Translations under genes and position numbers: made by a program | Notes under the pieces: model-generated | Databases searched by the model: none | The model's input: the letters and a program-made list of their open reading frames with translations, nothing else | Told to the model about the DNA's origin: nothing | Part shown: one piece after another, positions 15,735-24,902 of the stretch | Layout: each line of letters begins with the position of its first letter | Position numbering within the stretch: position 1 is the stretch's first letter | Assembly (NCBI GenBank): GCA_964584305.1 | Contig: CAZOZL010000011.1 | Coordinates: 1 to 64,000 of the forward strand | Direction of reading: 5' to 3' | DNA: 64,000 bases | Source: SB11 sp964584305 | Lineage (GTDB): Bacteria; Bacteroidota; Bacteroidia; UBA8524

Positions 15735-18434
15735 ATGACAAACCAACTCCCTCCCTTAAAACTTTCAGGTCTTGAGCCATTAATAATCACTCCCGAAGCC
15801 AATTTTATAAATATAGGCGAGCGCACCAATGTTACAGGCTCACGTAAATTTTTGCGTTTAATAAAAGAAAATGATTATGAACAAGCTGTTGATGTAGCTC
15901 GCAATCAGGTAGAAGGGGGCGCACAAATTATTGATATAAACATGGATGAGGGAATGCTGGATGGTGTAGAAGCCATGACCACCTTCCTAAACCTTATTGC
16001 TGCCGAGCCTGATATTGCCAGAGTACCTGTGATGATAGACTCCTCGAAATGGGAAATAATAGAAGCAGGACTTAAATGTGTGCAAGGCAAGTCTATTGTA
16101 AACTCAATTAGCTTAAAAGGAGGCGAAAAAGAGTTTATCCGTCAGGCTAAAATAGTAAAGCGTTTTGGTGCGGCAATGATAGTAATGGCATTTGATGAGG
16201 ACGGGCAAGCCGATAACTACCAACGGCGTATAGAAATATGCGAACGCAGTTATAGAGTATTAGTAGATAAAGTAGGGTTTCCTGCTCAAGACATTATTTT
16301 CGACCCTAATATTTTCCCAGTAGCAACAGGCATGGAAGAACATCGCCAAAATGCTCTTGATTTTTTTAATGCTACCAAATGGATAAAAGAAAATTTGGCA
16401 GGGGCTAAGGTGAGTGGTGGGGTAAGCAATGTTTCTTTTTCGTTTAGAGGGAATGATGTAATACGCGAAGCTATGCACAGTGTATTTTTGTATCACGGCA
16501 TACAGCACGGTATGGATATGGGGATAGTAAACCCTGCTCAATTGGAGATATACGATGAAATACCCAAAGACTTATTAGCATTAGTAGAGGATGTAATACT
16601 TAATAGAAAAGACGATGCTACCGAGAAATTATTGGCATTTGCTGATACGGTAAAGGGCAAAGGAAAGGAAGTTGTAAAAGACAATCAGGAGTGGCGAGAA
16701 GGGACAGTTGAAAAACGACTAAGCCATGCTTTGGTAAAAGGAATAACCGAGTTTATAGAAGAGGATACCGAAGAGGCACGCCAAAAATACCCTCGCCCAT
16801 TACACGTAATAGAAGGTCCATTAATGAGCGGAATGAGTGTAGTTGGAGATTTATTTGGCAGTGGAAAAATGTTTTTACCACAGGTGGTAAAAAGTGCCCG
16901 TGTAATGAAAAAAGCGGTAGCTCATCTTCAACCCTTTATGGAAGAAGAAAAACGATTGAGCGGAGACAAAAGTAAAAATGCAGGTAAAATATTAATGGCA
17001 ACCGTAAAAGGAGATGTACATGATATTGGAAAAAATATAGTGGGCGTGGTAATGTCGTGCAATAACTTTGAGATTATAGATTTGGGGGTTATGGTACCCG
17101 CCGAAAAAATATTAGAAGAAGCTAAAAAACAAGGTGTAGATATTATTGGTTTAAGCGGGCTAATCACACCATCGTTAGACGAGATGGTAACAGTAGCCAA
17201 AGAAATGGAACGCCAAAATTTTAAAATTCCATTATTAATAGGTGGGGCTACTACCTCAAAAATACACACCGCAGTAAAGGTAGATACTATGTATAGCGGC
17301 TCGGTAATACACGTATTAGATGCTTCAAAATCAGTTCCAGTAGCATCAGCACTATTAAGCGAGAGGCAAAAAGATGCCTTCCATACCGATACAAAAAACG
17401 AGTACGAACAAATGCGTATTGCACACGCCAATCGCAAAGAAACCAAAGCATATATTAGTATTGAAGATGCCCGCAAAAACAAACAGCAAATAAACTGGGC
17501 AGAAACAAAAACTACAAAACCCTCGTTTTTAGGCACTAAAACTTTTATTGACTTTCCCTTAGAAAAACTGGTAGATTATATTGACTGGACACCCTTTTTC
17601 CAAACATGGGAGTTAAGGGGAAAATACCCTGCCATTTTTGAGGATGAATACGTAGGCGTAGAAGCTAAGAAATTACATAATGATGCCTTGCAAATGATAG
17701 ATAAGGTAATTTCCGAAAAATTATTGAAAGCAGCAGCAATAGTAGGTTTTTATCCTGCCAATACCGTAAACAGTGATGATATTGAGGTATATACTAATGA
17801 TGATAGAAAGGAAGTATTAACCACTTTCCACCATCTGCGCCAGCAAAATAAAAAAGGAAATAATATAGCTAACCATAGCTTGGCAGATTATATAGCACCA
17901 AAAGAAACAGGTATTGCAGATTATATAGGCTCATTTGCTGTTACCACAGGCATTGGTATTGAAAAAATTGTTGAGCACTACGAAAAAGACCACGACGATT
18001 ATAATAGTATATTAATAAAAGCCATTGCCGACCGTTTTGCAGAAGCCTTTGCAGAGTATATGCACGCGCTGGTTCGTAAAGAGTTGTGGGGGTATGCAAA
18101 AGATGAGGTTTTAGATAACGAAGCACTAATTCGCGAGAAATACCAAGGCATACGCCCAGCACCAGGGTATCCTGCCTGCCCAGAACATACTGAAAAAGGG
18201 GCTATTTGGAAACTAATGAACGTGGAGCAAGAAACAGGTATTAAACTAACAGAAAATTTTGCTATGTACCCTGCGGCGGCAGTATCGGGGCTTTATTTTT
18301 CGCACACTGATAGTAAGTACTTTGGCTTGGGTAAAATACAAAAAGACCAAGTAGAAGATTACGCCCGCCGCAAAGGAATGACCTTTGAAGAAGCTGAAAA
18401 ATGGCTATCGCCAACTTTGGCGTATGGTGTGTAA
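15735..18434 (+). CDS. metH: Methionine synthase, folate/B12/activation modules
   Basis: This 899-residue protein carries the other three modules of cobalamin-dependent methionine synthase. The pterin-binding barrel opens with FINIGERTNVTGSRKF near residue 25. The cobalamin cap and Rossmann domain have MATVKGDVHDIGKNIVGVV near 425, which contains the DxHxxG histidine ligand, and IIGLSGLITPSLDEM. The C-terminal reductive activation (SAM-binding) domain has EYMHALVRKELWGYA, GIRPAPGYPACPEHTEK and YPAAAVSGLYFSH near 870. The reaction is methyl transfer from methyl-tetrahydrofolate to homocysteine via cobalamin, with reactivation by SAM. It needs the separate homocysteine module at 14263-15309. 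All key motifs are present, so it should be functional if cobalamin is available. Confidence 0.96.
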   Translation: MTNQLPPLKLSGLEPLIITPEANFINIGERTNVTGSRKFLRLIKENDYEQAVDVARNQVEGGAQIIDINMDEGMLDGVEAMTTFLNLIAAEPDIARVPVMIDSSKWEIIEAGLKCVQGKSIVNSISLKGGEKEFIRQAKIVKRFGAAMIVMAFDEDGQADNYQRRIEICERSYRVLVDKVGFPAQDIIFDPNIFPVATGMEEHRQNALDFFNATKWIKENLAGAKVSGGVSNVSFSFRGNDVIREAMHSVFLYHGIQHGMDMGIVNPAQLEIYDEIPKDLLALVEDVILNRKDDATEKLLAFADTVKGKGKEVVKDNQEWREGTVEKRLSHALVKGITEFIEEDTEEARQKYPRPLHVIEGPLMSGMSVVGDLFGSGKMFLPQVVKSARVMKKAVAHLQPFMEEEKRLSGDKSKNAGKILMATVKGDVHDIGKNIVGVVMSCNNFEIIDLGVMVPAEKILEEAKKQGVDIIGLSGLITPSLDEMVTVAKEMERQNFKIPLLIGGATTSKIHTAVKVDTMYSGSVIHVLDASKSVPVASALLSERQKDAFHTDTKNEYEQMRIAHANRKETKAYISIEDARKNKQQINWAETKTTKPSFLGTKTFIDFPLEKLVDYIDWTPFFQTWELRGKYPAIFEDEYVGVEAKKLHNDALQMIDKVISEKLLKAAAIVGFYPANTVNSDDIEVYTNDDRKEVLTTFHHLRQQNKKGNNIANHSLADYIAPKETGIADYIGSFAVTTGIGIEKIVEHYEKDHDDYNSILIKAIADRFAEAFAEYMHALVRKELWGYAKDEVLDNEALIREKYQGIRPAPGYPACPEHTEKGAIWKLMNVEQETGIKLTENFAMYPAAAVSGLYFSHTDSKYFGLGKIQKDQVEDYARRKGMTFEEAEKWLSPTLAYGV

Positions 18435-18491
18435 CTAATGATATAATGATTCTATTTTATTATACTTTTACATTATTCAAAATTAAAAAAA

Positions 18492-19268
18492 ATGGTTGCA
18501 ATTTGTAAATTTTTGAAACTAAACATTTTAACGAAGGTGTTACCAAGTTTAGTTGCACTTGCTTCTGTTGGGGTTGCATATTATAGTCTCAAATCTAATA
18601 GTGTAGAGAATCAAATATCTCTTCAACTTCAATCTCAATTTAACAAAAATCTGATTGATGATTATTGGGAAATATATAAAGGAACCAAACAAAAGGTAGC
18701 TGAATTAGTTTCCTACAGGAACTCTGATTCAATTGCAAAACAGCTTAACGATATTAATGGTAAATATACTACCTTAATTTACTCTACGAATGACACAAAT
18801 ATTATTAATTGTTATAGTGAAATTAGACATTGGATTAAAATCTACTACGTTCTAAATAGAGTGTATGAAATTAGTTGTGAACTAGGGGTGGATAAACGAC
18901 CTATAGCTATAATTGAAGAGAATGGAAAACAACGAGATGTAAGAAAAATTACAGCAGATGAAAGACCTATTCTTATAAAAGAACTACACAAATTATCCTC
19001 GGTATATAGAAGTGATGCGTATTATCTAAGCCACATTTATGATAGTACATTAAAGAATATGTACGACGCTATTTCAGTAACTATAAATATTCATGAAAAT
19101 AATATTGATATAAGTAGTGAAGAATTATTAAGAGTAATTTTCTTTTTTCTTAACAGTCAAGAATCAATAAGAAGACAATGCACAAGTTCTATAGAAGATT
19201 TAACAACTGTATTTTCAGATGCCTCGCAAAAAATAATCAAAGGCACGTTTGAAAATAATACGAATTAA
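18492..19268 (+). CDS. Membrane-anchored protein of unknown function
   Basis: The product is a 258-residue protein with one N-terminal membrane segment (about residues 12-30, VLPSLVALASVGVAYYSL) followed by a long helical soluble part (QISLQLQSQFNKNLIDDYWEIYKGTK, EIRHWIKIYYVLNRVYEISCEL). No known domain is recognised. The shape, a short anchor plus a helical body, recalls several uncharacterised phage- or defence-island-type proteins, but nothing specific supports a function. It lies 57 bases after metH on the same strand and is AT-rich. Confidence 0.6.
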   Translation: MVAICKFLKLNILTKVLPSLVALASVGVAYYSLKSNSVENQISLQLQSQFNKNLIDDYWEIYKGTKQKVAELVSYRNSDSIAKQLNDINGKYTTLIYSTNDTNIINCYSEIRHWIKIYYVLNRVYEISCELGVDKRPIAIIEENGKQRDVRKITADERPILIKELHKLSSVYRSDAYYLSHIYDSTLKNMYDAISVTINIHENNIDISSEELLRVIFFFLNSQESIRRQCTSSIEDLTTVFSDASQKIIKGTFENNTN

Positions 19269-19377
19269 GATTAACGTCATTCAAAATTTTATTTATATAA
19301 TAAAGGCAGAATAGCAGGTTTTGGCTATAAATCCTGCACTTGTGTTATTGGTTTAAACAAAAAATGAGGAATAACGT

Positions 19378-19647
19378 ATGAGAGATGACACACTAATAAT
19401 GATAGGCAGTACAATGCTGAACTTTATTCTTTTGTTCAGTGTATTTAAGTTAAGCAGAAAATATTTTGGCTACTCACTTATTATTTTAGTAGTCTATACT
19501 ATTTACTTTTACTATGGATATATTTATAAATCGACTGGTGGAGCTGGTTTAGTATGGATGGTATATTTAATTTTTATTAATACCTTGCACAGTGTACTTT
19601 CTATAACCATTTTTCTATGGGGAAAGTTTAAAAAAGGTAACAAATAG
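19378..19647 (+). CDS. Small three-helix membrane protein
   Basis: This 89-residue protein consists almost entirely of three hydrophobic helices (TLIMIGSTMLNFILLFSVF; YSLIILVVYTIYFYYGYIY; GLVWMVYLIFINTLHSVLS) with a basic tail KFKKGNK. No family is recognised. It lies 27 bases before the DUF1697 gene. Small proteins of this kind are hard to judge; the full-length hydrophobic pattern and reasonable codon use support it as real. Confidence 0.5.
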   Translation: MRDDTLIMIGSTMLNFILLFSVFKLSRKYFGYSLIILVVYTIYFYYGYIYKSTGGAGLVWMVYLIFINTLHSVLSITIFLWGKFKKGNK

Positions 19648-19674
19648 GTCGTTATATTTACGGTAATTATAATT

Positions 19675-20226
19675 ATGCAAACCTATATAGCAATACTTCG
19701 TGGAATAAACGTTAGTGGCAAAAACAAGATAGTAATGAAAGAACTTAAAGCGGCTTTAGATGCAGCAGGTTTTAAAAATGTGGCTACCTATATACAAAGC
19801 GGTAATATAGTATTTACCCACGCCCCTACTGATGAAAATACATTAGCAAAAAAAATAGTAGTGTTAATAAAAACTACATTTAATTTAGATGTGCCAGTAT
19901 TGGTAAGAACGCTGGAATATATTGAGCAAGCAAATGCTGACAACCCATTTTTAAAGCAAAAGGATATTGATGCAGAAAAACTGCATATTACTTTTTTGGC
20001 GTATATGCCCAACCAAGAAAATATAGATAAACTTAATACCCATAGCTATCTTCCTGATAAAGTTATTGTTTTAGGTACTGTTGTGTATATTCATTGCCCT
20101 GATGGGTATGGAAGAACAAAGTTTCACAATGGTTTTTTAGAGAATAAATTAAAAGTTGCTGCAACTACCCGTAACCTAAAAACAGTGAATAAGCTGATAG
20201 AAATAGGCAAAGAAGTTAGTGCTTAG
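19675..20226 (+). CDS. DUF1697 family protein
   Basis: This 183-residue cytoplasmic protein is of the DUF1697 family. Family signatures are TYIAILRGINVSGKNKI at the N-terminus, the MKELKAALDAAGFKNVATYI helix and the SGNIVF motif near residue 42, VPVLVRTLEYI and a C-terminal GYGRTKFHNGFLE / ATTRNLKTVNKL segment. No biochemical role is established for the family. It follows the small membrane protein and is probably transcribed independently of the RIC gene after it. Confidence 0.92.
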   Translation: MQTYIAILRGINVSGKNKIVMKELKAALDAAGFKNVATYIQSGNIVFTHAPTDENTLAKKIVVLIKTTFNLDVPVLVRTLEYIEQANADNPFLKQKDIDAEKLHITFLAYMPNQENIDKLNTHSYLPDKVIVLGTVVYIHCPDGYGRTKFHNGFLENKLKVAATTRNLKTVNKLIEIGKEVSA

Positions 20227-20445
20227 TTTAATGTAAGAAAGACATAAACTTTTGATTTAGCTCATTTTTCCTACCCACTGGCACGGATGGGGATTGTGAT
20301 ATAGGCTGTAAAGTTAATATTTTCATCATGCAACGGTCTTAAATTAAGTATCTTTTTTATATCTAATTCACATTATACCATCGCAACTGATTAAAGTCAT
20401 TTATTATTGCCCAGTAGTTTTATAAGTTTACCGCTTATTTGGCAA

Positions 20446-21159
20446 ATGAAAAACAAAACAATACAAGAGATTATAGAAGAAAATCCCTCAAGGGCGTTAT
20501 TGTTAAATAATCATGGTATTGTGTATCAGCAATATTTGGATAAAACATTGAAAGATTTGTGTGCTGAGAAAAATATTGATTGTGAAAAATTAGCCCAACA
20601 TCTCACTGCATTAGGCAGGCAAGAGTTTAATATAAATTTTAATTTAGTATCTATTCCTTTCCTTATAGAGTATTTGGTAAACACACACCACGAGTATGCC
20701 AAAACCAAGCTACCAGCAATACGCCGCATGATTGCACAGCTTTCACGAACGGATGAAAGCTACCGAAAATTAGAAAAGTGTTACCGCAAATTTAGTAACC
20801 AAATGCGTAAACACCTTCTATTAGAGGAGGAGTTGGTATTTCCTTTTATTTTACAAATGCAAAAACTATACGAACAGTTTAACAATGCAGAGGCTAAAAA
20901 AACATTCTCGAAATACTCGGTAGAGGTATTGTGTCAAAACCACGAACACGACGAGGATGAAATGAAAGAGCTAAAAGTAAAAACCCATAATTTTAGGGTA
21001 GAAAAAACACAACCGCTTGATTATAGAATAATAATGCACGAACTATATCAACTGGACAGGGATATGAGCCAACACGCAGCTATTGAGGATAATGTACTCT
21101 TTAAAAAAGCTGCACAAATGGAAACTATTTTAAAAAATAAACTCCAACAGGTTGTTTAG
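20446..21159 (+). CDS. RIC-type iron-sulfur repair protein (hemerythrin-like di-iron)
   Basis: This 237-residue protein has the two-part layout of YtfE/ScdA (RIC): an N-terminal DUF542-like segment (TIQEIIEENPSRALLLNNHGI) and a hemerythrin-like four-helix bundle. Di-iron ligand candidates are visible: the His pair in LVNTHHEYAKTKLP, H and E in KHLLLEEELVFP, H in QNHEHDEDEM, and H and E in SQHAAIEDNVLF. Family members repair Fe-S clusters damaged by nitric oxide or oxidants. Unusually, the cysteine pair that follows the GI/GL in most DUF542 domains (DYCCGG) is replaced by VYQQYLD here; only one Cys (DLCAEKN) is nearby. ATG 20446 is preferred over the upstream TTG at 20407, as it places the domain at the N-terminus. 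Confidence 0.85.
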   Translation: MKNKTIQEIIEENPSRALLLNNHGIVYQQYLDKTLKDLCAEKNIDCEKLAQHLTALGRQEFNINFNLVSIPFLIEYLVNTHHEYAKTKLPAIRRMIAQLSRTDESYRKLEKCYRKFSNQMRKHLLLEEELVFPFILQMQKLYEQFNNAEAKKTFSKYSVEVLCQNHEHDEDEMKELKVKTHNFRVEKTQPLDYRIIMHELYQLDRDMSQHAAIEDNVLFKKAAQMETILKNKLQQVV

Positions 21160-21331
21160 AGATACAATCCCAACCACCATTTTATTAAAAGAAAGATGTG
21201 CTTATCTAACATGAAGTTCATCATTAACATTAGGTTAAAAAACCAATTATCTTGCTAAAAGTATAGTTAATCGATTTTTTTAATGCACATGAGGTATGTT
21301 GTATGTACATTTACCAAAATTTCATCTACAT

Positions 21332-22249
21332 ATGCTGAAGATTAATAATGTTACCAAGCAATACGCTGAAAAGCTGGCATTGGATAATGTGAGTTTTGAA
21401 GTCCCAGAAAAAAGTATTTTTGGCTTGTTAGGACCAAATGGTGCGGGAAAAACATCACTTATCCGTATAATAACACGTATTACTGCTGCTGATGAAGGCG
21501 AGGTGTATATAAATGGTGAGTTGCTAAACTCTAAGCACGTAGAAATAGTAGGCTACTTGCCAGAGGAGCGTGGGCTATATAAAAAAATGTCCATTATAGA
21601 CCAAGCCATGTATTTTGCTCAATTAAAAGGACTAAGCAAAAAAGAAGCAAAAACAGTTACCGACCATTGGTTTGATAAATTTGATATAAATAGCTGGCGT
21701 ACTAAAAAAGTAGAGGACTTATCAAAAGGGATGCAGCAAAAAGTGCAGTTTATTTTAACGGTATTGCACAAACCTAAATTAATAATATTAGACGAACCCT
21801 TTACAGGTTTCGACCCTATTAATGCCGAGCTTATTCGTAAAGAAATTATTGAGCTACGCAATGGTGGGGCTACGGTTGTACTATCTACACACCGTATGGA
21901 ATCAGTAGAGAAAATGTGCGACCATATTGCACTAATAAACAATGCTAAAAAAGTGCTGGATGGCAAAGTGAAAGAAATACAGCAAAGCTATAAAGAAAAC
22001 AAGTTTGAAGCTGTTACCGATAGTTTTGATGCCACCGCCATACAAGGTTTTGAAGTTATTGAAACAGAACCATTGGAAGAGGGTAAACAAAAAACAATTT
22101 TTGGTGTGGTGGGAGAAGAAAACAACCCCAACAATTTATTACAGCAACTACTACCCAAAACCAAAGTACACTCGTTTACCGAAGTAATACCGAGTATTAA
22201 TGATATTTTTATTGGCATTGTAACACCAAAAGAGGAGGCAACAGTATGA
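21332..22249 (+). CDS. ABC transporter ATP-binding protein (NatA-like)
   Basis: This ATPase subunit of an ABC-2 type exporter has 305 residues from ATG 21332 (MLKINNVTKQY). An upstream ATG at 21296 would add 12 residues outside the family start. Motifs are Walker A GPNGAGKTS near residue 38, signature LSKGMQQKVQ near 132, Walker B LIILDEPFTGFDP near 150, and the H-switch in STHRMES. A C-terminal extension of about 90 residues (KVKEIQQSYKE, then beta-rich) is usual for NatA/DrrA-type subunits. It overlaps the permease start by 4 bases (ATGA), a classical coupled pair. The substrate is unknown; homologs are often called sodium or drug exporters. Confidence 0.93.
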   Translation: MLKINNVTKQYAEKLALDNVSFEVPEKSIFGLLGPNGAGKTSLIRIITRITAADEGEVYINGELLNSKHVEIVGYLPEERGLYKKMSIIDQAMYFAQLKGLSKKEAKTVTDHWFDKFDINSWRTKKVEDLSKGMQQKVQFILTVLHKPKLIILDEPFTGFDPINAELIRKEIIELRNGGATVVLSTHRMESVEKMCDHIALINNAKKVLDGKVKEIQQSYKENKFEAVTDSFDATAIQGFEVIETEPLEEGKQKTIFGVVGEENNPNNLLQQLLPKTKVHSFTEVIPSINDIFIGIVTPKEEATV

Positions 22250-23586
22250 GACAAATTTGGTTAGTTACCCGACGTGAATTTTTGAGCAGGGTAAAGAAAA
22301 AATCGTTTATTATAATGACACTTTTAGGGCCTGTGTTAATTGCCCTTTTTTATGGTGCTATTTTTTGGGTATCCTATATCCAAAACAAACAAGAGAAAGA
22401 TAAATTTATAGAAGTAATTGACCAAAGCGGTATAGTTGCTGGGGAGCTAAAAAACTCAAGCCATGTTTTATTTACAAACAGCGATGAGAAATTAGATAGT
22501 GCTCGTAAAAACTTAGAATCATCCATATTTTATGGCATTCTTTATTTCCCCCCCTCTTTTACATTAGAGCGACCTGTGGGCGTACAACTGTACACACGTG
22601 AGCAAAGTAATATTGCTTTGCAAGAGCGTATAAAGCGGCGAATAGAAAAAGAACTTAAAGCCCAACGAATGCGAAAGGCAGGACTTAGTCAAGACAAAAT
22701 AGACAGTTTAAAGGTTGAGATAGACCTTAATGTATTAGTAAACAGTAGTAACAAAGCTGAGTCAAATAAATCAGAAACAATGATACTGACAGGGGTAGGT
22801 TTTGGTCTTACTTTTCTCATGTATATGTTTGTTTTTATTTATGGTGTACAGGTAATGCGGGGAGTGATGGAAGAAAAAACCAACCGTATTGTTGAGGTAA
22901 TTATCTCAACGGTAAGACCTTTCCAACTTATGCTGGGCAAAATATTTGGGATTGCAATGGTAGGGCTTACCCAGTTTTTTATATGGATACTTTTAGGCGG
23001 CGGCTTAGTGTTTGTAGTATCCATAATTTTAGGTTCAACTATGGATGCAGGTGATATGCAAGGTTTACAATCATCACAAGCCAATAGTCAGGAAATTGCT
23101 GAAAATATTGCCGATATTCAAAGCGAAAGCGATTTTTCGTTAAGTATGCTGAGCAATGTTTTGTTAAAAAAATTACCCTTCTTTTTATTCTACTTCATTT
23201 TTGGGTATTTAATGTATAGCGCATTATTTGCTGCCGTTGGTTCGGCGGTAGATAATGAAACAGATACACAGCAATTTATGATGCCCATTACTTTGCCCCT
23301 AATATTCTCTTTTGTAGTTTCAATATCAGCCATCACAAACGACCCTCATAGCAGCTTAGTATATTGGATGTCTATTTTTCCGCTCACATCACCCGTTACC
23401 ATGATGGCACGATTACCCTTTATTGATGGACATGAGTGGGATTTGGTAATTTCAATGGTAATGTTGGTATTAGGCTTTTTAGGTGCCACTTGGTTAGCAG
23501 GTCGCATATACCGCATAGGCATACTAATGTATGGAAAGAAGCCGAGCTATAAAGAAATTTTTAAATGGATAAGATATAAAGGATAA
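22246..23586 (+). CDS. ABC-2 type permease (NatB-like)
   Basis: This 446-residue membrane subunit is the partner of the ATPase just upstream, its start overlapping the stop of that gene. It has one N-terminal membrane segment (SFIIMTLLGPVLIALFYGAI) followed by a large extracytoplasmic loop (about residues 45-175), then five or so membrane segments including GFGLTFLMYMFVFIYGVQVM, MVGLTQFFIWILLGGGLVFV and FFLFYFIFGYLMYSALFAAV. The motif VMRGVMEEKTNRIVEVIISTVRPFQLMLGK after the second segment is the standard ABC-2 signature. Exported substrate unknown. The pair probably forms a two-gene operon. Confidence 0.92.
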   Translation: MRQIWLVTRREFLSRVKKKSFIIMTLLGPVLIALFYGAIFWVSYIQNKQEKDKFIEVIDQSGIVAGELKNSSHVLFTNSDEKLDSARKNLESSIFYGILYFPPSFTLERPVGVQLYTREQSNIALQERIKRRIEKELKAQRMRKAGLSQDKIDSLKVEIDLNVLVNSSNKAESNKSETMILTGVGFGLTFLMYMFVFIYGVQVMRGVMEEKTNRIVEVIISTVRPFQLMLGKIFGIAMVGLTQFFIWILLGGGLVFVVSIILGSTMDAGDMQGLQSSQANSQEIAENIADIQSESDFSLSMLSNVLLKKLPFFLFYFIFGYLMYSALFAAVGSAVDNETDTQQFMMPITLPLIFSFVVSISAITNDPHSSLVYWMSIFPLTSPVTMMARLPFIDGHEWDLVISMVMLVLGFLGATWLAGRIYRIGILMYGKKPSYKEIFKWIRYKG

Positions 23587-23651
23587 AAAGAAATTTGGAG
23601 TATCTTTTATACTAAATTGCATTATAGAAATATAAAAAGTACTTTTAAATT

Positions 23652-24902
23652 ATGAAGGCAATTATTAAGTACACTACCCTTACTTTAACACTGCTAATTA
23701 GCAACTTGCTAATTACTGCGCAAAATGTGATTAAAAGCCCTTTGGCTAATTTTAAAGGTCATACGGGTATTGTTGAGGGGATAGCATACTCGCCTAATGG
23801 TAAATTTTTAGCCACCTGCGGTTGGGATAAAACCATTAAAATATGGAGTACAGATAGTAACAAGTTGTTGCATAGTTTTAAAGCGCACGATGGTGCTGTG
23901 CGCTGCTTGGCTTATAGCCGTGATGGCAATATGTTAATAAGCGGAGCTAGGGATAACTCTATAAAAATTTGGGACTCTACCTTCACCCCAAAATATAATC
24001 TTTTTGGGCATCAAAACATTATTAATGCTGTTTTGATAGACCCTAGTTTGCGGTTTGCCTATTCTGGTGGTGATGATATGATGCTTAAAGTGTGGGATTT
24101 GAAAAAGAAAGGACAATCAAAAACACTAAAAAAAATGCCTCGAAAAATTAACGGTATTGCATTGAGTGTTCGCGGTAAAGATATATATGTAGCCACAGAA
24201 GGTCCTGATATTTACAATTTAACCGTTTCAGGAAAAGAAAAGAATGTATTTTCTGGTCATACTGATGAGGTAAATACACTGGCATACGCATTTAACAATA
24301 GGTACTTAATATCGGGTTCATCTGATAAAACAGCCATTATCTGGAATGTAAAAAATGGTAAGGTAGTGCAAACCCTAACTGGGCATACATGGAAAGTTAC
24401 CCAAGTAGCTTTTTCAAAAGATTCTCGTTTTGCCATTACAGGCTCGACTGATGGTACTATAAAAATTTGGGAAGTAGAAACAGGAAAACTTTTACACTCT
24501 TATGAAAATGGAGTAAATGCAATAACAGCATTGGCTTTTTCACCTGATATTACCCGCATAGCTTCTGCGGCAATGGTAAATAGCTATATAGATGAGGATA
24601 AAAAAAATATTGTGTATTTATGGGATAGCAAACAAGAGTTAATAGCTGTAACCAAAGTACGTTTACAACGCCAGCGAATAGACTCTATTGCCAAAGCCAA
24701 AAAAGAATTTAGAAGAAAAAAAGACTCTACCATTAGGGCAAAAGATTCACTAAAACGTGCTGAAAACCAACAAAGAATTGAAGAAAAGAAAAAGGCTATT
24801 GAAGAGCGTAAAAACCAATTAGAATTGAAGAAAAAAGGAGTACCTAAAAAAGAAACACCCGAAAGTGGTACAGGAAAAGCCACTTTAAAAAAGAAGAAAT
24901 AA
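23652..24902 (+). CDS. Exported WD40 beta-propeller protein with charged tail
   Basis: This 416-residue protein starts with a signal peptide (MKAIIKYTTLTLTLLISNLLITAQ) and a seven-bladed WD40 propeller, about residues 30-330. Recurring GH...V..LAYS..G..L.SG..D..IKIW units are visible, for example KFLATCGWDKTIKIW, NMLISGARDNSIKIW, RYLISGSSDKTAIIW and RFAITGSTDGTIKIW; blades 4 and 7 are more degenerate. The last 80 residues are highly charged and helical (AKKEFRRKKDSTIRAKDSLKR, KKKAIEERKNQLELKKKG), a coiled coil. Secreted WD40 proteins are common in Bacteroidota; the role is unknown. It lies 65 bases after the ABC permease and is likely a separate unit. Confidence 0.85.
   Translation: MKAIIKYTTLTLTLLISNLLITAQNVIKSPLANFKGHTGIVEGIAYSPNGKFLATCGWDKTIKIWSTDSNKLLHSFKAHDGAVRCLAYSRDGNMLISGARDNSIKIWDSTFTPKYNLFGHQNIINAVLIDPSLRFAYSGGDDMMLKVWDLKKKGQSKTLKKMPRKINGIALSVRGKDIYVATEGPDIYNLTVSGKEKNVFSGHTDEVNTLAYAFNNRYLISGSSDKTAIIWNVKNGKVVQTLTGHTWKVTQVAFSKDSRFAITGSTDGTIKIWEVETGKLLHSYENGVNAITALAFSPDITRIASAAMVNSYIDEDKKNIVYLWDSKQELIAVTKVRLQRQRIDSIAKAKKEFRRKKDSTIRAKDSLKRAENQQRIEEKKKAIEERKNQLELKKKGVPKKETPESGTGKATLKKKK

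Noticed and set aside
14263..18434. Split metH as a frameshifted or broken gene
   Set aside because: The break is at a domain border, both parts have proper starts and stops, and all motifs are intact; separate modules are normal in this phylum.
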